DNA of 64,000 nt, from the NCBI GenBank assembly GCA_009927165.1, contig RFNO01000108.1:1-64000 (forward strand), given 5' to 3'. The position numbers and the translations under genes were made by a program. The first letter of the stretch is position 1; every line of letters starts with the position of its first letter. This stretch comes from Pseudomonadota bacterium. Its GTDB lineage: Bacteria; Bdellovibrionota; FAC87; UBA2466. The notes beneath the pieces were generated by a model, which saw only the letters and a program-made list of their open reading frames with translations, made no database searches and was not told the origin of the DNA. Shown piece by piece: positions 8,403-16,853 of the stretch.

Positions 8403-9340
8403 TAAACTTTCCCTTCTAAGACATTCATTAGTCCTTGGACAGATTCAGCTGACTTCTTGAGATTGTTTTTTTCAGTATCATTGAGATCCAATTCAATAAC
8501 TTTTTCCATTCCGTTAGCACCCAGTTTTGCTAGCACTCCTACAAAAAGGTTTTTAAGACCGTATTCCCCTTCGAGCCATACCGCACAGGGAAGAACTCGT
8601 TTCTTATCCTTGATAATGGCTTCTACCATTTGAACGGTAGCAGCAGAGGGGGCGTAATAGGCTGAACCTGTTTTCAAATAATTTACAATCTCAGCGCCGC
8701 CGTTTTTTGTTCTTTCAACGATAGCCGAAATTTTTTCCGGGCTCAGGAACTTCTCGAGTGGAACACCAGAAATAGAACAGTACCGAGTCATGGGAACCAT
8801 TGTGTCACCATGACCCCCGTAAACAAAACCATGAACATCTTCCACACTCACTCCCGCTGCTTCGGCGACAAAAGTGCAAAACCGAGCCGAATCCAGGACA
8901 CCCGCCATTCCAATTACTCGGTTTCGTGGAAAACCAGATACTTTTTTGGCAACGTAAGCCATCGCATCTAGCGGATTGGAAACGACGACCAAAATACCGT
9001 TCGGGGAATATTTACAAACTTGTTGAGTGACCTGAGTAACGATATTGGCATTTGTCTTAAGGAGGTCATCACGCGACATTCCGGGTTTTCGAGGCAGTCC
9101 AGCTGTGATCACAACGACATCAGAGTTTTCAGTGGGAGCATAATCATTACTTCCAGTGACCCTAACATCAAAATCCTCTACCGGTCCTGCTTGCATTAGG
9201 TCTAAAGCTTTTCCCTGGGGAATACCTTCGGCAACATCAACGAGAACCACATCCGCTAATTCTTTAGCAGCAATCCAATGAGCTGCGGTTGCTCCCACAT
9301 TCCCTGCTCCCACAATGGAAACTTTTGGTCGTCTTAACAT
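8402..9340 (-). CDS. mdh: Malate dehydrogenase (LDH-like type)
   Basis: The enzyme interconverts malate and oxaloacetate with NAD. The Rossmann motif [12 protein letters not shown] is at the N-terminus, and the catalytic His lies in [11 protein letters not shown]. The sequence belongs to the LDH-like MDH group (312 aa), common in Deltaproteobacteria, rather than the gamma-proteobacterial type. It sits 14 bases after icd in the operon. Confidence 0.95.
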   Translation of the reverse strand: MLRRPKVSIVGAGNVGATAAHWIAAKELADVVLVDVAEGIPQGKALDLMQAGPVEDFDVRVTGSNDYAPTENSDVVVITAGLPRKPGMSRDDLLKTNANIVTQVTQQVCKYSPNGILVVVSNPLDAMAYVAKKVSGFPRNRVIGMAGVLDSARFCTFVAEAAGVSVEDVHGFVYGGHGDTMVPMTRYCSISGVPLEKFLSPEKISAIVERTKNGGAEIVNYLKTGSAYYAPSAATVQMVEAIIKDKKRVLPCAVWLEGEYGLKNLFVGVLAKLGANGMEKVIELDLNDTEKNNLKKSAESVQGLMNVLEGKV

Positions 9341-9354
9341 GGCCAGCCTTCTTT

Positions 9355-10581
9355 CTATTTAAGGTTAGAAATGATTGCGTCTGCAAATTCCGAGCATTTT
9401 ACTTCTTTTGCACCCTGCATAAGGCGCGCAAAATCGTAAGTTACTACTTTTTGAGTAATCGTTTTTTCCATGGCCTTAGTGATACTCTCGGCTGCTTTAT
9501 CCCAACCTAAGTATTCAAGCATCATCACACCACTCAGAATGACACTTCCAGGATTTACTTTATCGAGGCCAGCATACTTAGGAGCTGTGCCGTGAGTGGC
9601 TTCAAAGACTGCAGCTCGGTCGCCCACATTAGCTCCGGGAGCAATTCCTAACCCGCCCACCTGTGCTGCGAGTAGGTCGCTGAGGTAATCTCCGTTCAGA
9701 TTGGGAGTGGCCAGAACAGAATATTCGTCAGGTCGAAGAAGAGCTTGCTGGAACATGTTATCGGCAATTCTATCTTTCACTAAAAGTTTTCCAGCCGGGA
9801 CTTTTCCCTGGAAGTCTTTGTAAACTTCATCTTCCGTGATGGTTTCTTTACCGAATTCTTCCTTGCTCAGAGCGTAACCCCACTCCTTGAAAGCTCCTTC
9901 AGTAAACTTCATGATGTTCCCCTTGTGGACCAACGTAACGCTCGAACGACCCTTTTTCAGGGCGTATTCCAATGACATCCGGACCAATCGTTTTGTTCCT
10001 TCAGGTGTGATGGGTTTAATTCCAATCCCTGCCGAGGCTTTGAGCTTGGTTCCCATTTGAGAATTTAAAAAATCGATTACTTTTTTGGCTTCAGGAGTAC
10101 CGCTTTTCCATTCGATGCCCGAGTACACGTCTTCTGTATTTTCTCGAAAAATAACCATATCCACTTTTTCTGGTTCCCGAACCGGGCTGGGCACTCCGTT
10201 GAAATAACGGACCGGTCGAATACATGCGTAGAGGTCCAAAAGCTGCCTTAACGCAACGTTTAACGAGCGGATTCCGCCCCCCACGGGTGTCGTCAAAGGC
10301 CCTTTAATCGCAACAGAATAAGTCTTAATGGTTTCCAGTGTTTCTTCGGGCAACCAATTTCCGGTGTTTTTAAAAGCTTTTTCTCCGGCTAAAATTTCCT
10401 TCCAGACGATTTTCTTTTGACCCGAAAAAGTGTTCTGGACCGCGGCGTCAAAGACTTTCTGAGAAGCTTTCCAGATGTCGGGTCCCGTTCCATCTCCTTC
10501 AATAAACGGAATAATCGGGTGATCAGGAACTTGAATTTTGTTATTGCCACTAAAAGTGATTTGTTCGCCGGTTTGACTCAT
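9355..10581 (-). CDS. icd: Isocitrate dehydrogenase (NADP-dependent)
   Basis: Icd oxidises isocitrate to 2-oxoglutarate. The N-terminal [13 protein letters not shown] and the substrate loop [13 protein letters not shown] match the dimeric E. coli-type enzyme, whose regulatory serine lies in [19 protein letters not shown] is the conserved C-terminal region. Length of 408 is slightly below 416. It is the first gene of the minus-strand TCA operon, so the promoter should lie in 10582-10691, shared divergently with the HtrA-like gene. Confidence 0.95.
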   Translation of the reverse strand: MSQTGEQITFSGNNKIQVPDHPIIPFIEGDGTGPDIWKASQKVFDAAVQNTFSGQKKIVWKEILAGEKAFKNTGNWLPEETLETIKTYSVAIKGPLTTPVGGGIRSLNVALRQLLDLYACIRPVRYFNGVPSPVREPEKVDMVIFRENTEDVYSGIEWKSGTPEAKKVIDFLNSQMGTKLKASAGIGIKPITPEGTKRLVRMSLEYALKKGRSSVTLVHKGNIMKFTEGAFKEWGYALSKEEFGKETITEDEVYKDFQGKVPAGKLLVKDRIADNMFQQALLRPDEYSVLATPNLNGDYLSDLLAAQVGGLGIAPGANVGDRAAVFEATHGTAPKYAGLDKVNPGSVILSGVMMLEYLGWDKAAESITKAMEKTITQKVVTYDFARLMQGAKEVKCSEFADAIISNLK

Positions 10582-10691
10582 AGAGAATTCCTTGAAAAGC
10601 AGTAAAATAATTACAAATTACGGTCTCGGAGTTTAGTGATCGACAGTGGGGGTGTCAATTGCTGCCAATGCTTTGTCGAGAAAGGAAACGT

Positions 10692-11768
10692 ATGTGGTTT
10701 CAGAATCTTAAAATTGTGGTTTTAATAACCCTCTTTTCTCTGTTGGGTTTCAGTTCTCTTCTTGACGAAAAGAATAACGTCGAAGTCTATCAGAAATGCA
10801 ATCCAGCCGTAGTTAACATTACTGCCACGACCCTTCGTCGGGACTTTTTCTTTGAGATCATACCGCAGCGGGGGGTAGGGAGTGGTGCCATTATTCGAAG
10901 TGACGGTTACGTGGTCACTAATGACCACGTCATCGGTGATGCGCAAAATGTCGAAGTGACTCTTTTCGATAAAACAACTCTATCCGCCAAAGTTGTCGGC
11001 ACCGATCCTGGTTCGGATCTCGCTGTTTTGAAAATTAATTTACAAGATAAGAAGACCGGAGTGCTTGAATACAACCTGGGCTCTCTCAGTGTGGGGCAAA
11101 AAGTTCTCGCAATTGGCAATCCGTTTGGATTAGGGGGCTCTCTCTCAGTTGGAATCATCAGTTCTTTGGGACGAGATATCCGGACGCCCTCAGAGGGTCT
11201 ACTTAAAGACGTTATTCAAACTGATGCAGCTATTAATCCAGGAAATTCGGGAGGACCTCTTCTCGATAGTTCCGGCAAACTTATTGGTATTAACGCCCAA
11301 ATTGTTTCCAAGAGCGGGGGCAATGAAGGAATTGGTTTTGCAATCAATGTTAAAACCGTGAAAAAAATTGTTGAACAACTCATTCAATTCGGAAGGGTCA
11401 TTCGGCCCGATTTGGGTGTTTATGGAGTGGGACTGGATAATCGAGTCTTAAATTACTTGAAAATTCCGAGTGAGGGAGGGGTAATGATCACCCAAATAGC
11501 CAGGGGAAGTTCAGCCAGCAGAAGTGGTCTTCGAGTTGCAACCAAAGAATTAATTGTTGGCTTTTATCGAATCCCCATTGATGGAGATGTTATTACTCAA
11601 ATTGATGATACGCCTATTCGCACTTTAAGAGATATTTCAGATCTTTTATCTGAAAAGAAAATTGGCGACAGAGTCCGGGTATTGTTTTATCGAAATAAAA
11701 AGTTGCAGCAAGTAGATATTAATTTGAAAGAAATCAGCGGAAGTAAAGACCTGGAGCAGTCGTATTAG
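10692..11768 (+). CDS. HtrA/DegS-like periplasmic serine protease with one PDZ domain
   Basis: I moved the start from TTG 10659 to ATG 10692, which follows AAAGGAAACGT. The resulting protein of about 358 residues has an N-terminal hydrophobic anchor or signal (residues 7-22). An S1C trypsin-like domain carries the catalytic triad His (TNDHVIGD), Asp (GSDLAVL) and Ser (NPGNSGGPL). A single PDZ domain follows (about 240-345). One PDZ and an uncleaved anchor resemble DegS, which cuts anti-sigma factors upstream of RseP. An RseP homologue is encoded at 37 kb, but I cannot show that the two act together. Confidence 0.9.
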   Translation: MWFQNLKIVVLITLFSLLGFSSLLDEKNNVEVYQKCNPAVVNITATTLRRDFFFEIIPQRGVGSGAIIRSDGYVVTNDHVIGDAQNVEVTLFDKTTLSAKVVGTDPGSDLAVLKINLQDKKTGVLEYNLGSLSVGQKVLAIGNPFGLGGSLSVGIISSLGRDIRTPSEGLLKDVIQTDAAINPGNSGGPLLDSSGKLIGINAQIVSKSGGNEGIGFAINVKTVKKIVEQLIQFGRVIRPDLGVYGVGLDNRVLNYLKIPSEGGVMITQIARGSSASRSGLRVATKELIVGFYRIPIDGDVITQIDDTPIRTLRDISDLLSEKKIGDRVRVLFYRNKKLQQVDINLKEISGSKDLEQSY

Positions 11769-11769
11769 A

Positions 11770-12672
11770 TTACTTAGCTCTTTTTCGTCGAGGAAAACTC
11801 CAAGTTTCCGATGTCGATGACAGCTCTGAATCGAAAACTGCATGGTTTAAGTTCTTCTTAAATTCAGGAAGTAGGACGGGTTCTAAGGGCGGGAGAAGTT
11901 TGCAGTTCTTAAATTGTTTTAATGGGTGAGGGATCTGTGCTCCAACCCAACGAAACTGGACATTCGGGTTGTGATTTGAGATTCCATCAAGCCAATTAAC
12001 CAAATCTGGTCGAGCTATAAGGTCGTCAAATACAAGTACGACAGACCATCGATTTTCCTCTTTTAAATTTTTAACAAAAGACTCATTGAAATTTTCTGGA
12101 GCGGTAGCAAGCCAATGAGGCTGTTCCTCAACGCACTGCTTGGCCAATGTTCTTAGAACACGATTAGTACTCAAAATAAGAACTTCCGCCCGAATGGGAT
12201 TAGCGGTGTTTCGCAATCGAGCCGTGCCCGAAGAAATTAAGTGTGAGGCTTGCTCACCATCGTTCTTGAGATATTGAATGCCTACTTTTCCTGATGCACA
12301 GTCCAGAAAAAGATGGTCAGGAAGCAATTTACCCAGATTGCTGGCCGGAACTGGGATTTCATGGCGCTGTAACCAACCTTTGAGACTTAGAAGTAAAGAA
12401 GAAAACTTATCTCCTTCACCAAAAATTTTTCCCTCGATCAATTCGGTATTAACATCATCGAGCTTGGAATACTTTGTCCAGAGCGTATCCAACTTGTAGA
12501 GCAGATCGCCTCGATGTTCATCAGGACTTTGAACAACCAAACCAGTAGATGAACTGGACGGTGAGTGCATGGTAAAAATCAAAACTTTTTTTAAGGAGAC
12601 TGACAGTTTTTTGGGAGAGGTAAAAAGGTAAATGCCCGATTCGTTTATTTGGATGAGATTTTCTGTATTCAT
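11770..12672 (-). CDS. CheD-like domain fused to a receiver-like domain (catalytic residues lost)
   Basis: The track starts at a GTG (12714). An ATG at 12672 is used here, and neither has a clear ribosome binding site. Residues about 5-160 follow the CheD pattern: a beta-rich start, then ELIEGKIFGEG, then LLSLKGWLQRHEIPV and a terminal FLDCASGKVGIQYL. The CheD catalytic Cys (GSC) and His (NHFLLP) positions are not preserved. The C-terminal 130 residues alternate beta strands and helices like a receiver (VVLVFDDLIARPD). It lies directly downstream of flagellin on the same strand, fitting a role in motility or chemotaxis signalling. The CheD assignment is by eye only. Confidence 0.45.
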   Translation of the reverse strand: MNTENLIQINESGIYLFTSPKKLSVSLKKVLIFTMHSPSSSSTGLVVQSPDEHRGDLLYKLDTLWTKYSKLDDVNTELIEGKIFGEGDKFSSLLLSLKGWLQRHEIPVPASNLGKLLPDHLFLDCASGKVGIQYLKNDGEQASHLISSGTARLRNTANPIRAEVLILSTNRVLRTLAKQCVEEQPHWLATAPENFNESFVKNLKEENRWSVVLVFDDLIARPDLVNWLDGISNHNPNVQFRWVGAQIPHPLKQFKNCKLLPPLEPVLLPEFKKNLNHAVFDSELSSTSETWSFPRRKRAK

Positions 12673-12801
12673 AGGCTCAGGGAAGGGGTTGAAGAGAAAA
12701 TCTGATTTTACCACAGGGATAAAAAAGGACCTTGCCCTCCTGTGTCGCCCATTTTCCCTAAGTCGGTGGAGGTCTCAAGGACCCCTCGTCTTGAGGGCTG
12801 A

Positions 12802-13635
12802 TTATCTCAGTAAGTTAAGTGCTAGTTTTGAGCTTTCGTTGGCTTGGGTGAGAACTGCTACCCCCGCTTGTCGTAGAATACTCTCTTTAGCCATGTTCGC
12901 ACTTTCTTGAGCTATATCAGCATCTCTGATCCGAGATTTCGCTGCTGTTAGGTTCTCTTGAAAAATACTTTGAGCGATCTGAGTAGAATTTAATCGACCT
13001 TGGATTGCCCCGATTCTTGAGCGAATGTCATTCACTTTGTCTAAAGCCCCATCGATGTCTCCCAGAGCTGATTGAGCACCCTCTTTATCGAGGACCGAAA
13101 TCGCATCTACGTTAATTCCCGAAGCTGTTAAATTGGTATCTCCTGGATCAAAAGTGATGCGATCCACGTTATCACGGTTTTCAGTGCCTACCTGGAAATC
13201 AAGAACGATCTTATCGCCAGATAGAAGGTCTCGGCTCGCATATTTCGTAGTTTTGGCAATTCGGTCTACTTCCATTTTAATTTGTTGAACTTCACTATCG
13301 ATCATTCGTCGCTCTTTATCCCCTACAGTATCCGTAGCAGACTGCATAGCAAGTTCGCGCATACGAACCAAGATGTTCGTGATCTCATTTGTGCCCCCTT
13401 CGTAAACTTGAACGAGGGAAATCCCGTCTTGAGCGTTTCGTATCCCTTGTCCTAAGCTTCGTACTTGAGCGTTTAAGGCGTCTGAAATTGATAAGCCGGC
13501 GGGATCATCGGATACTTTGTTAATCCGACTGCCACTTGAAAGTCTTTGAAAGACGGAATCCATTCTTCTTCCCGTCTGTTCTAAATTGCGTTGAGCAGCA
13601 ATGGCGTGTTCGTTAGTGTTAATTCTTAAACCCAT
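12802..13635 (-). CDS. fliC: Flagellin
   Basis: This is the main filament subunit, secreted through the flagellar type III apparatus. At 277 residues it is nearly all D0/D1 helix: the N-terminal half has RLSSGSRINKVSDDPAGL near 32-50 and the C-terminal half ends with the conserved ...ILRQAGVAVLTQAN. There is only a short D2-like insert around 150-190. Such short flagellins are usual in Bdellovibrio-like bacteria, which carry several paralogues. Expression is probably driven by the sigma-28-like site upstream. Confidence 0.95.
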   Translation of the reverse strand: MGLRINTNEHAIAAQRNLEQTGRRMDSVFQRLSSGSRINKVSDDPAGLSISDALNAQVRSLGQGIRNAQDGISLVQVYEGGTNEITNILVRMRELAMQSATDTVGDKERRMIDSEVQQIKMEVDRIAKTTKYASRDLLSGDKIVLDFQVGTENRDNVDRITFDPGDTNLTASGINVDAISVLDKEGAQSALGDIDGALDKVNDIRSRIGAIQGRLNSTQIAQSIFQENLTAAKSRIRDADIAQESANMAKESILRQAGVAVLTQANESSKLALNLLR

Positions 13636-13773
13636 GGGAGTCCCCCTTTACTTCGCTAGCACCTCCTTCCTTGTGAATCGTTCCCGATCTTCGAGAACGC
13701 TCTGCGGTTTTCCTTGCAGAGTGAGCAGACGGCTTAGAGAGTTATTCTCTAAAATTTCCGCCTGCCACTGACT
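13636..13773 (-). other. Structured flagellin mRNA leader
   Basis: The distance from the sigma-28-like promoter to the flagellin ATG is about 130 bases. The leader can form CTCTGC/GCAGAG (13716-13721 with 13700-13705) and CGTTC/GAACG (13695-13699 with 13679-13683) stems. A perfect AGGAGG lies about 27 bases before the ATG, and a second G-rich site (AAAGGGGGA) lies at normal spacing. The remote AGGAGG could be decoyed or part of a translational switch. Confidence 0.4.
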
Positions 13774-13800
13774 ATTTCGACCATCAGGAATATTAGTTTA
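13774..13800 (-). promoter_or_regulatory. Sigma-28 (FliA)-like promoter for flagellin
   Basis: On the minus strand TAAA is followed after exactly 15 bases by GTCGAAAT. The FliA consensus is TAAA-N15-GCCGATAA, so the -35 core is perfect, the -10 element matches at five of eight positions, and the spacing is exact. The position fits a late flagellar gene. Confidence 0.55.
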
Positions 13801-13924
13801 GCTAAAAATAACAACACGTTGCGGCACGAAAATAAGACGCGACGCGTGCGGAGTGGCCGAGATCGAAAAAAACCCCTGAATTTGTGAATATTTTATTGCA
13901 TACTCCCAAAAACCGCGCGTCACC

Positions 13925-14665
13925 ATGGCTTGGCGCACATTTTTTAAAAAAATTTTGGTTTCGATGAACAAATCAACCCAATTGAGGGGAAATTTGGGGA
14001 AAATTCTCCCCCGAAAAAACAAAATTCGTGTTCTTATCACGGCTGGACCTACGCGCGCTTACTTCGATGCCATTCGATATTTGACCAATTACTCAACTGG
14101 TGAGCTTGGATATCAAATCAGCCGAGCGTTACTGAAAGAGGGTGTAGAGGTAATTGCAGTTACCGGTCCTACCAAGCATCCTTTTTCTAAACTGCCTTTA
14201 ACAAAGTTGATCGAAATTGAAACTAACGATCAAATGTATGAAGCAGTGATCACAGAATGCAGAAAGTTTCGTCCTAATTTTGCTATTTTTACGGCAGCGG
14301 TACTCGACTTTAAACCCGAAAAAATACTTCCAGGAAAAACGAGTTCAAATAAACCAATTTGGAGAATTCGACTTATTCCTACGGCGAAGATTGTAGATGA
14401 AGTAGGAAAATTATTTCCTCATATAAAGAGGATAGGGTTCAAGTTGGATTACGAGCCTTGTCCAACTCAGGAAATAAAAAAACATGGCATAACTTTGCTA
14501 AATAAAAAGAAGTATTACGCTTTGGTTTTAAATTTCTTTCCACAAATAACTAAAAAAGCCCATCCAGCCTGGTTGTTTACATCAGGGACAGTGAAGAAAT
14601 GTGAAGGAAAAACCAATATCGCTAAGCAGCTTGCGCGTTTAATAATCGGTTCGAGAAAAGATTAG
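13925..14665 (+). CDS. coaB: Stand-alone CoaB-like phosphopantothenate-cysteine ligase domain protein
   Basis: Residues about 33-240 match the DFP/CoaB domain: ITAGPTRAYFDAIRYLTNYSTG is very close to the family signature, followed by VTGPT and TAAVLDFKP. CoaB condenses 4'-phosphopantothenate with cysteine in CoA synthesis. No CoaC decarboxylase domain is fused here, unlike the usual bifunctional CoaBC, so CoaC must be elsewhere. The true start may be an internal ATG (residue 14, 13964). Its last 44 bases overlap the convergent HAD-nucleotidyltransferase gene in coding sequence. Confidence 0.8.
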   Translation: MAWRTFFKKILVSMNKSTQLRGNLGKILPRKNKIRVLITAGPTRAYFDAIRYLTNYSTGELGYQISRALLKEGVEVIAVTGPTKHPFSKLPLTKLIEIETNDQMYEAVITECRKFRPNFAIFTAAVLDFKPEKILPGKTSSNKPIWRIRLIPTAKIVDEVGKLFPHIKRIGFKLDYEPCPTQEIKKHGITLLNKKKYYALVLNFFPQITKKAHPAWLFTSGTVKKCEGKTNIAKQLARLIIGSRKD

Positions 14666-16031
14666 AATCAAATTCTTTCAAAAAGCTATCAAGATCTTCA
14701 GGGGTACCCAATCCGTGCATTGCGTTCCGAGGAATAGGGAATAGACCGACATCTGCACCCATTCTGATCAGTTCGTTGTAAACAGGACAAACATAAAACT
14801 CACCATTAGTTTTCTGCTCGAGTCGAATCATGGATTGAGCAGCTTCCACAAAGGATTGCCCTGTCTTAAAGAAATAAATACCTACCGTTGCATGATCACT
14901 GATCGGTTTTTTCTCGGCAACTTCTCGGACTTTGCCCAATTGATCGACCCGCGCGTAGCTCCATTTGGTTTCGGCAGCGGGAAAGCTGAGGATCAATCCG
15001 TCGAGATGAGATCCAAAAGCTTTGGTCAAAAACTGATCGAAACTAAAGTCAACATATTGGTCAGAATTAGCTATTACAAGTGGCCTATCGAGTGAAATCT
15101 CATCCAGAGCTAAAAGTACTGTACAAGCGGCTCCTTCTGTTTTTCCAGGAATTGTCACGATATTACAACCGGGCACTAGCTGAGAAAGTTTGTCATCCAG
15201 TCGGTAAGACTTTAAGTGAATTTCATTAACAATGAATGTGAAATGTGAGCGATATTGATGGCTTTCTAAATTTTCCACTACCCATTGGATCATAGGCTTA
15301 CCCATTACATCGATCAGGGGTTTTGGATCCCGATATCCAGCTTCGGAAAAACGGGAACCTAGTCCGGCCATCGGTATGACTATTTCCACAACGGGTTCTT
15401 TAGCGAAAGTTCCTGCATCAATTTTTTTCAACTCGTTCTCGATTCTCCCGAGATTTACTTCTTTTGGATTCTTTATCACCAAAACGTTAGGACACGCTTT
15501 TTGTGCAGCGAGAATTCCGGGGCGTGAATCTTCGAGAATCAAGCATTCATGAGCTGGAATCTTAAGTTTTTCAAAACATGCCTGGTAAATCATGGGATGA
15601 GGTTTGGGATGGTTAACCTGCTCTCTCGATAAAATGACATCAAAAAACTGAGCAATTTGCATTTTATTTAGAACCAAATCAACTGTTTTTGAAACACAAT
15701 TCGACGCCACTCCTAACTTAATTCCTCTTCTTCGCAATTCGCGGAGCAATGATTTCAGATCTGAATTAGGTGCAACTTTTTCAAGAATGAGTTCTTGAGT
15801 GAAGGTTTGCTTCATCTCATTAATAAAAGGGTGCAAACCTCTGGGGAGTCCACAGGTCTGACTTAGCATTTCTAATTTGGTCATCGTAGGTAGACCGTTA
15901 AAGGAAAACCCATGAAGGTTAGCTGGAATTTGAAAGCCAAAAAGCTGCACAGCTCGATTGAAGGCCTGGTAATGAATCTCCACCGCATCCACAAGCACTC
16001 CATCGAGATCAAATATGATAGCTTTTATCAT
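14622..16031 (-). CDS. HAD phosphatase / nucleotidyltransferase fusion protein
   Basis: The start is taken at ATG 16031, which overlaps the GDPD stop by ATGA (the track starts at 16061). Residues about 1-210 are a beta-phosphoglucomutase-like HAD domain (IIFDLDGVLVDA, VASNCVS, KPHP, LEDSRPGI). From about 220 a sugar/choline-phosphate nucleotidyltransferase domain begins with PMAGLGSRFSEAG and PKPLIDVMGKPMI. The fusion could dephosphorylate or isomerise and then activate a sugar or polyol phosphate as an NDP derivative for surface glycans. The substrate is not deducible. The GDPD next door may supply a glycerophosphate-type precursor. Confidence 0.85.
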   Translation of the reverse strand: MIKAIIFDLDGVLVDAVEIHYQAFNRAVQLFGFQIPANLHGFSFNGLPTMTKLEMLSQTCGLPRGLHPFINEMKQTFTQELILEKVAPNSDLKSLLRELRRRGIKLGVASNCVSKTVDLVLNKMQIAQFFDVILSREQVNHPKPHPMIYQACFEKLKIPAHECLILEDSRPGILAAQKACPNVLVIKNPKEVNLGRIENELKKIDAGTFAKEPVVEIVIPMAGLGSRFSEAGYRDPKPLIDVMGKPMIQWVVENLESHQYRSHFTFIVNEIHLKSYRLDDKLSQLVPGCNIVTIPGKTEGAACTVLLALDEISLDRPLVIANSDQYVDFSFDQFLTKAFGSHLDGLILSFPAAETKWSYARVDQLGKVREVAEKKPISDHATVGIYFFKTGQSFVEAAQSMIRLEQKTNGEFYVCPVYNELIRMGADVGLFPIPRNAMHGLGTPEDLDSFLKEFDSNLFSNRLLNAQAA

Positions 16032-16663
16032 CGAATTTCCCTTTTTAGTTTTTGTGGCCAATCAGTACAAATAGCGAGATCCCCTTGAGGGATCCATGAG
16101 GCTGCTAAAAACTTGTTCCAAGCCCTTTGGGGCTGTCGGGAATGCAATTCCGGGGAAACTACAGCGATTGACATTTTTTTCACTTTCACAAATGAGCTGA
16201 GATCTTCGGGGGCGGGATCTACTTCAAATCCATCAACCCAGAGCCACTGACAGAGTTCAAGTGCCGCTGGATGCCGCTCGTGTTCAGAATAACGGGTTGC
16301 CAACATCGACCGTGGAAATTCCTTCGCATATTGGATCAGCTGAGGAATGCTCATATCAAAGAATATGACATTAAGAGAATGTATGGATGTTTTGAACGGT
16401 CGAAGTAAAGGAAGGAGACCGTCTTCTTTTATATTCATAAAAATGGGTAACTCAGGAGTATCGGCCCAGAGATTCAGAAGGTCTTCGAGGCTCGGAGCAT
16501 GAGTACTACTTTTTAGCGGATCATGAGACAGAAATAGCTTTCCCTGAAAGGATCGAAGGTCTGTTTCAATGCCCCAATTTTCCTGCTGGCTCAACTTAAA
16601 AGCTGCCAGAGTGTTTTGTTGAGAGACCTCCGTCCAGAGACCTCGATGCGTAATAATTTTCAT
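16028..16663 (-). CDS. Glycerophosphodiester phosphodiesterase family protein
   Basis: The 211-residue TIM-barrel protein begins ITHRGL, with QQNTLAAF, the metal-binding IETDLR and the LSHDP histidine, the core GDPD pattern. The family cleaves glycerophosphodiesters to glycerol-3-phosphate and an alcohol. It is short and has no signal peptide, so it is probably cytosolic. The 4-base overlap with the HAD-nucleotidyltransferase gene links the two in one pathway. Confidence 0.8.
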   Translation of the reverse strand: MKIITHRGLWTEVSQQNTLAAFKLSQQENWGIETDLRSFQGKLFLSHDPLKSSTHAPSLEDLLNLWADTPELPIFMNIKEDGLLPLLRPFKTSIHSLNVIFFDMSIPQLIQYAKEFPRSMLATRYSEHERHPAALELCQWLWVDGFEVDPAPEDLSSFVKVKKMSIAVVSPELHSRQPQRAWNKFLAASWIPQGDLAICTDWPQKLKREIR

Positions 16664-16738
16664 GGGAAAAAGTGATTATTTTGGAAGAACGTCTGCCAAT
16701 AGGATCTCATTTGCTGCGAAGCCCAATCTATACATGGC

Positions 16739-16803
16739 GCATTAATCTCAGAGTTTTTACCAACCGGGAAAATTAATGCAAGGCAGCAACCTTGTTGCGC
16801 CTT
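16739..16803 (+). promoter_or_regulatory. Candidate operator/leader upstream of the duplicated module
   Basis: GCATTAAT (16739-16746) and ATTAATGC (16772-16779) form an 8-bp inverted repeat with a 25-base spacer. Directly after it AAGGCAGCAA can pair with TTGCGCCTT (hairpin 16780-16803). Both lie 50-115 bases before the first TPR-winged-helix gene, so they could be its binding site or a leader structure. Confidence 0.35.
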
Positions 16804-16853
16804 AATCAAAGGGCTTTTTCAAACGGCAATAGAGTGTGGTACGGTTCTTCCAC

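Noticed and set aside
12783-12797. CCCTC/GAGGG hairpin after flagellin as a terminator
   Set aside because: The stem is only five base pairs and no T run follows on the minus strand; an alternative CTCAAG/CTTGAG pairing competes.
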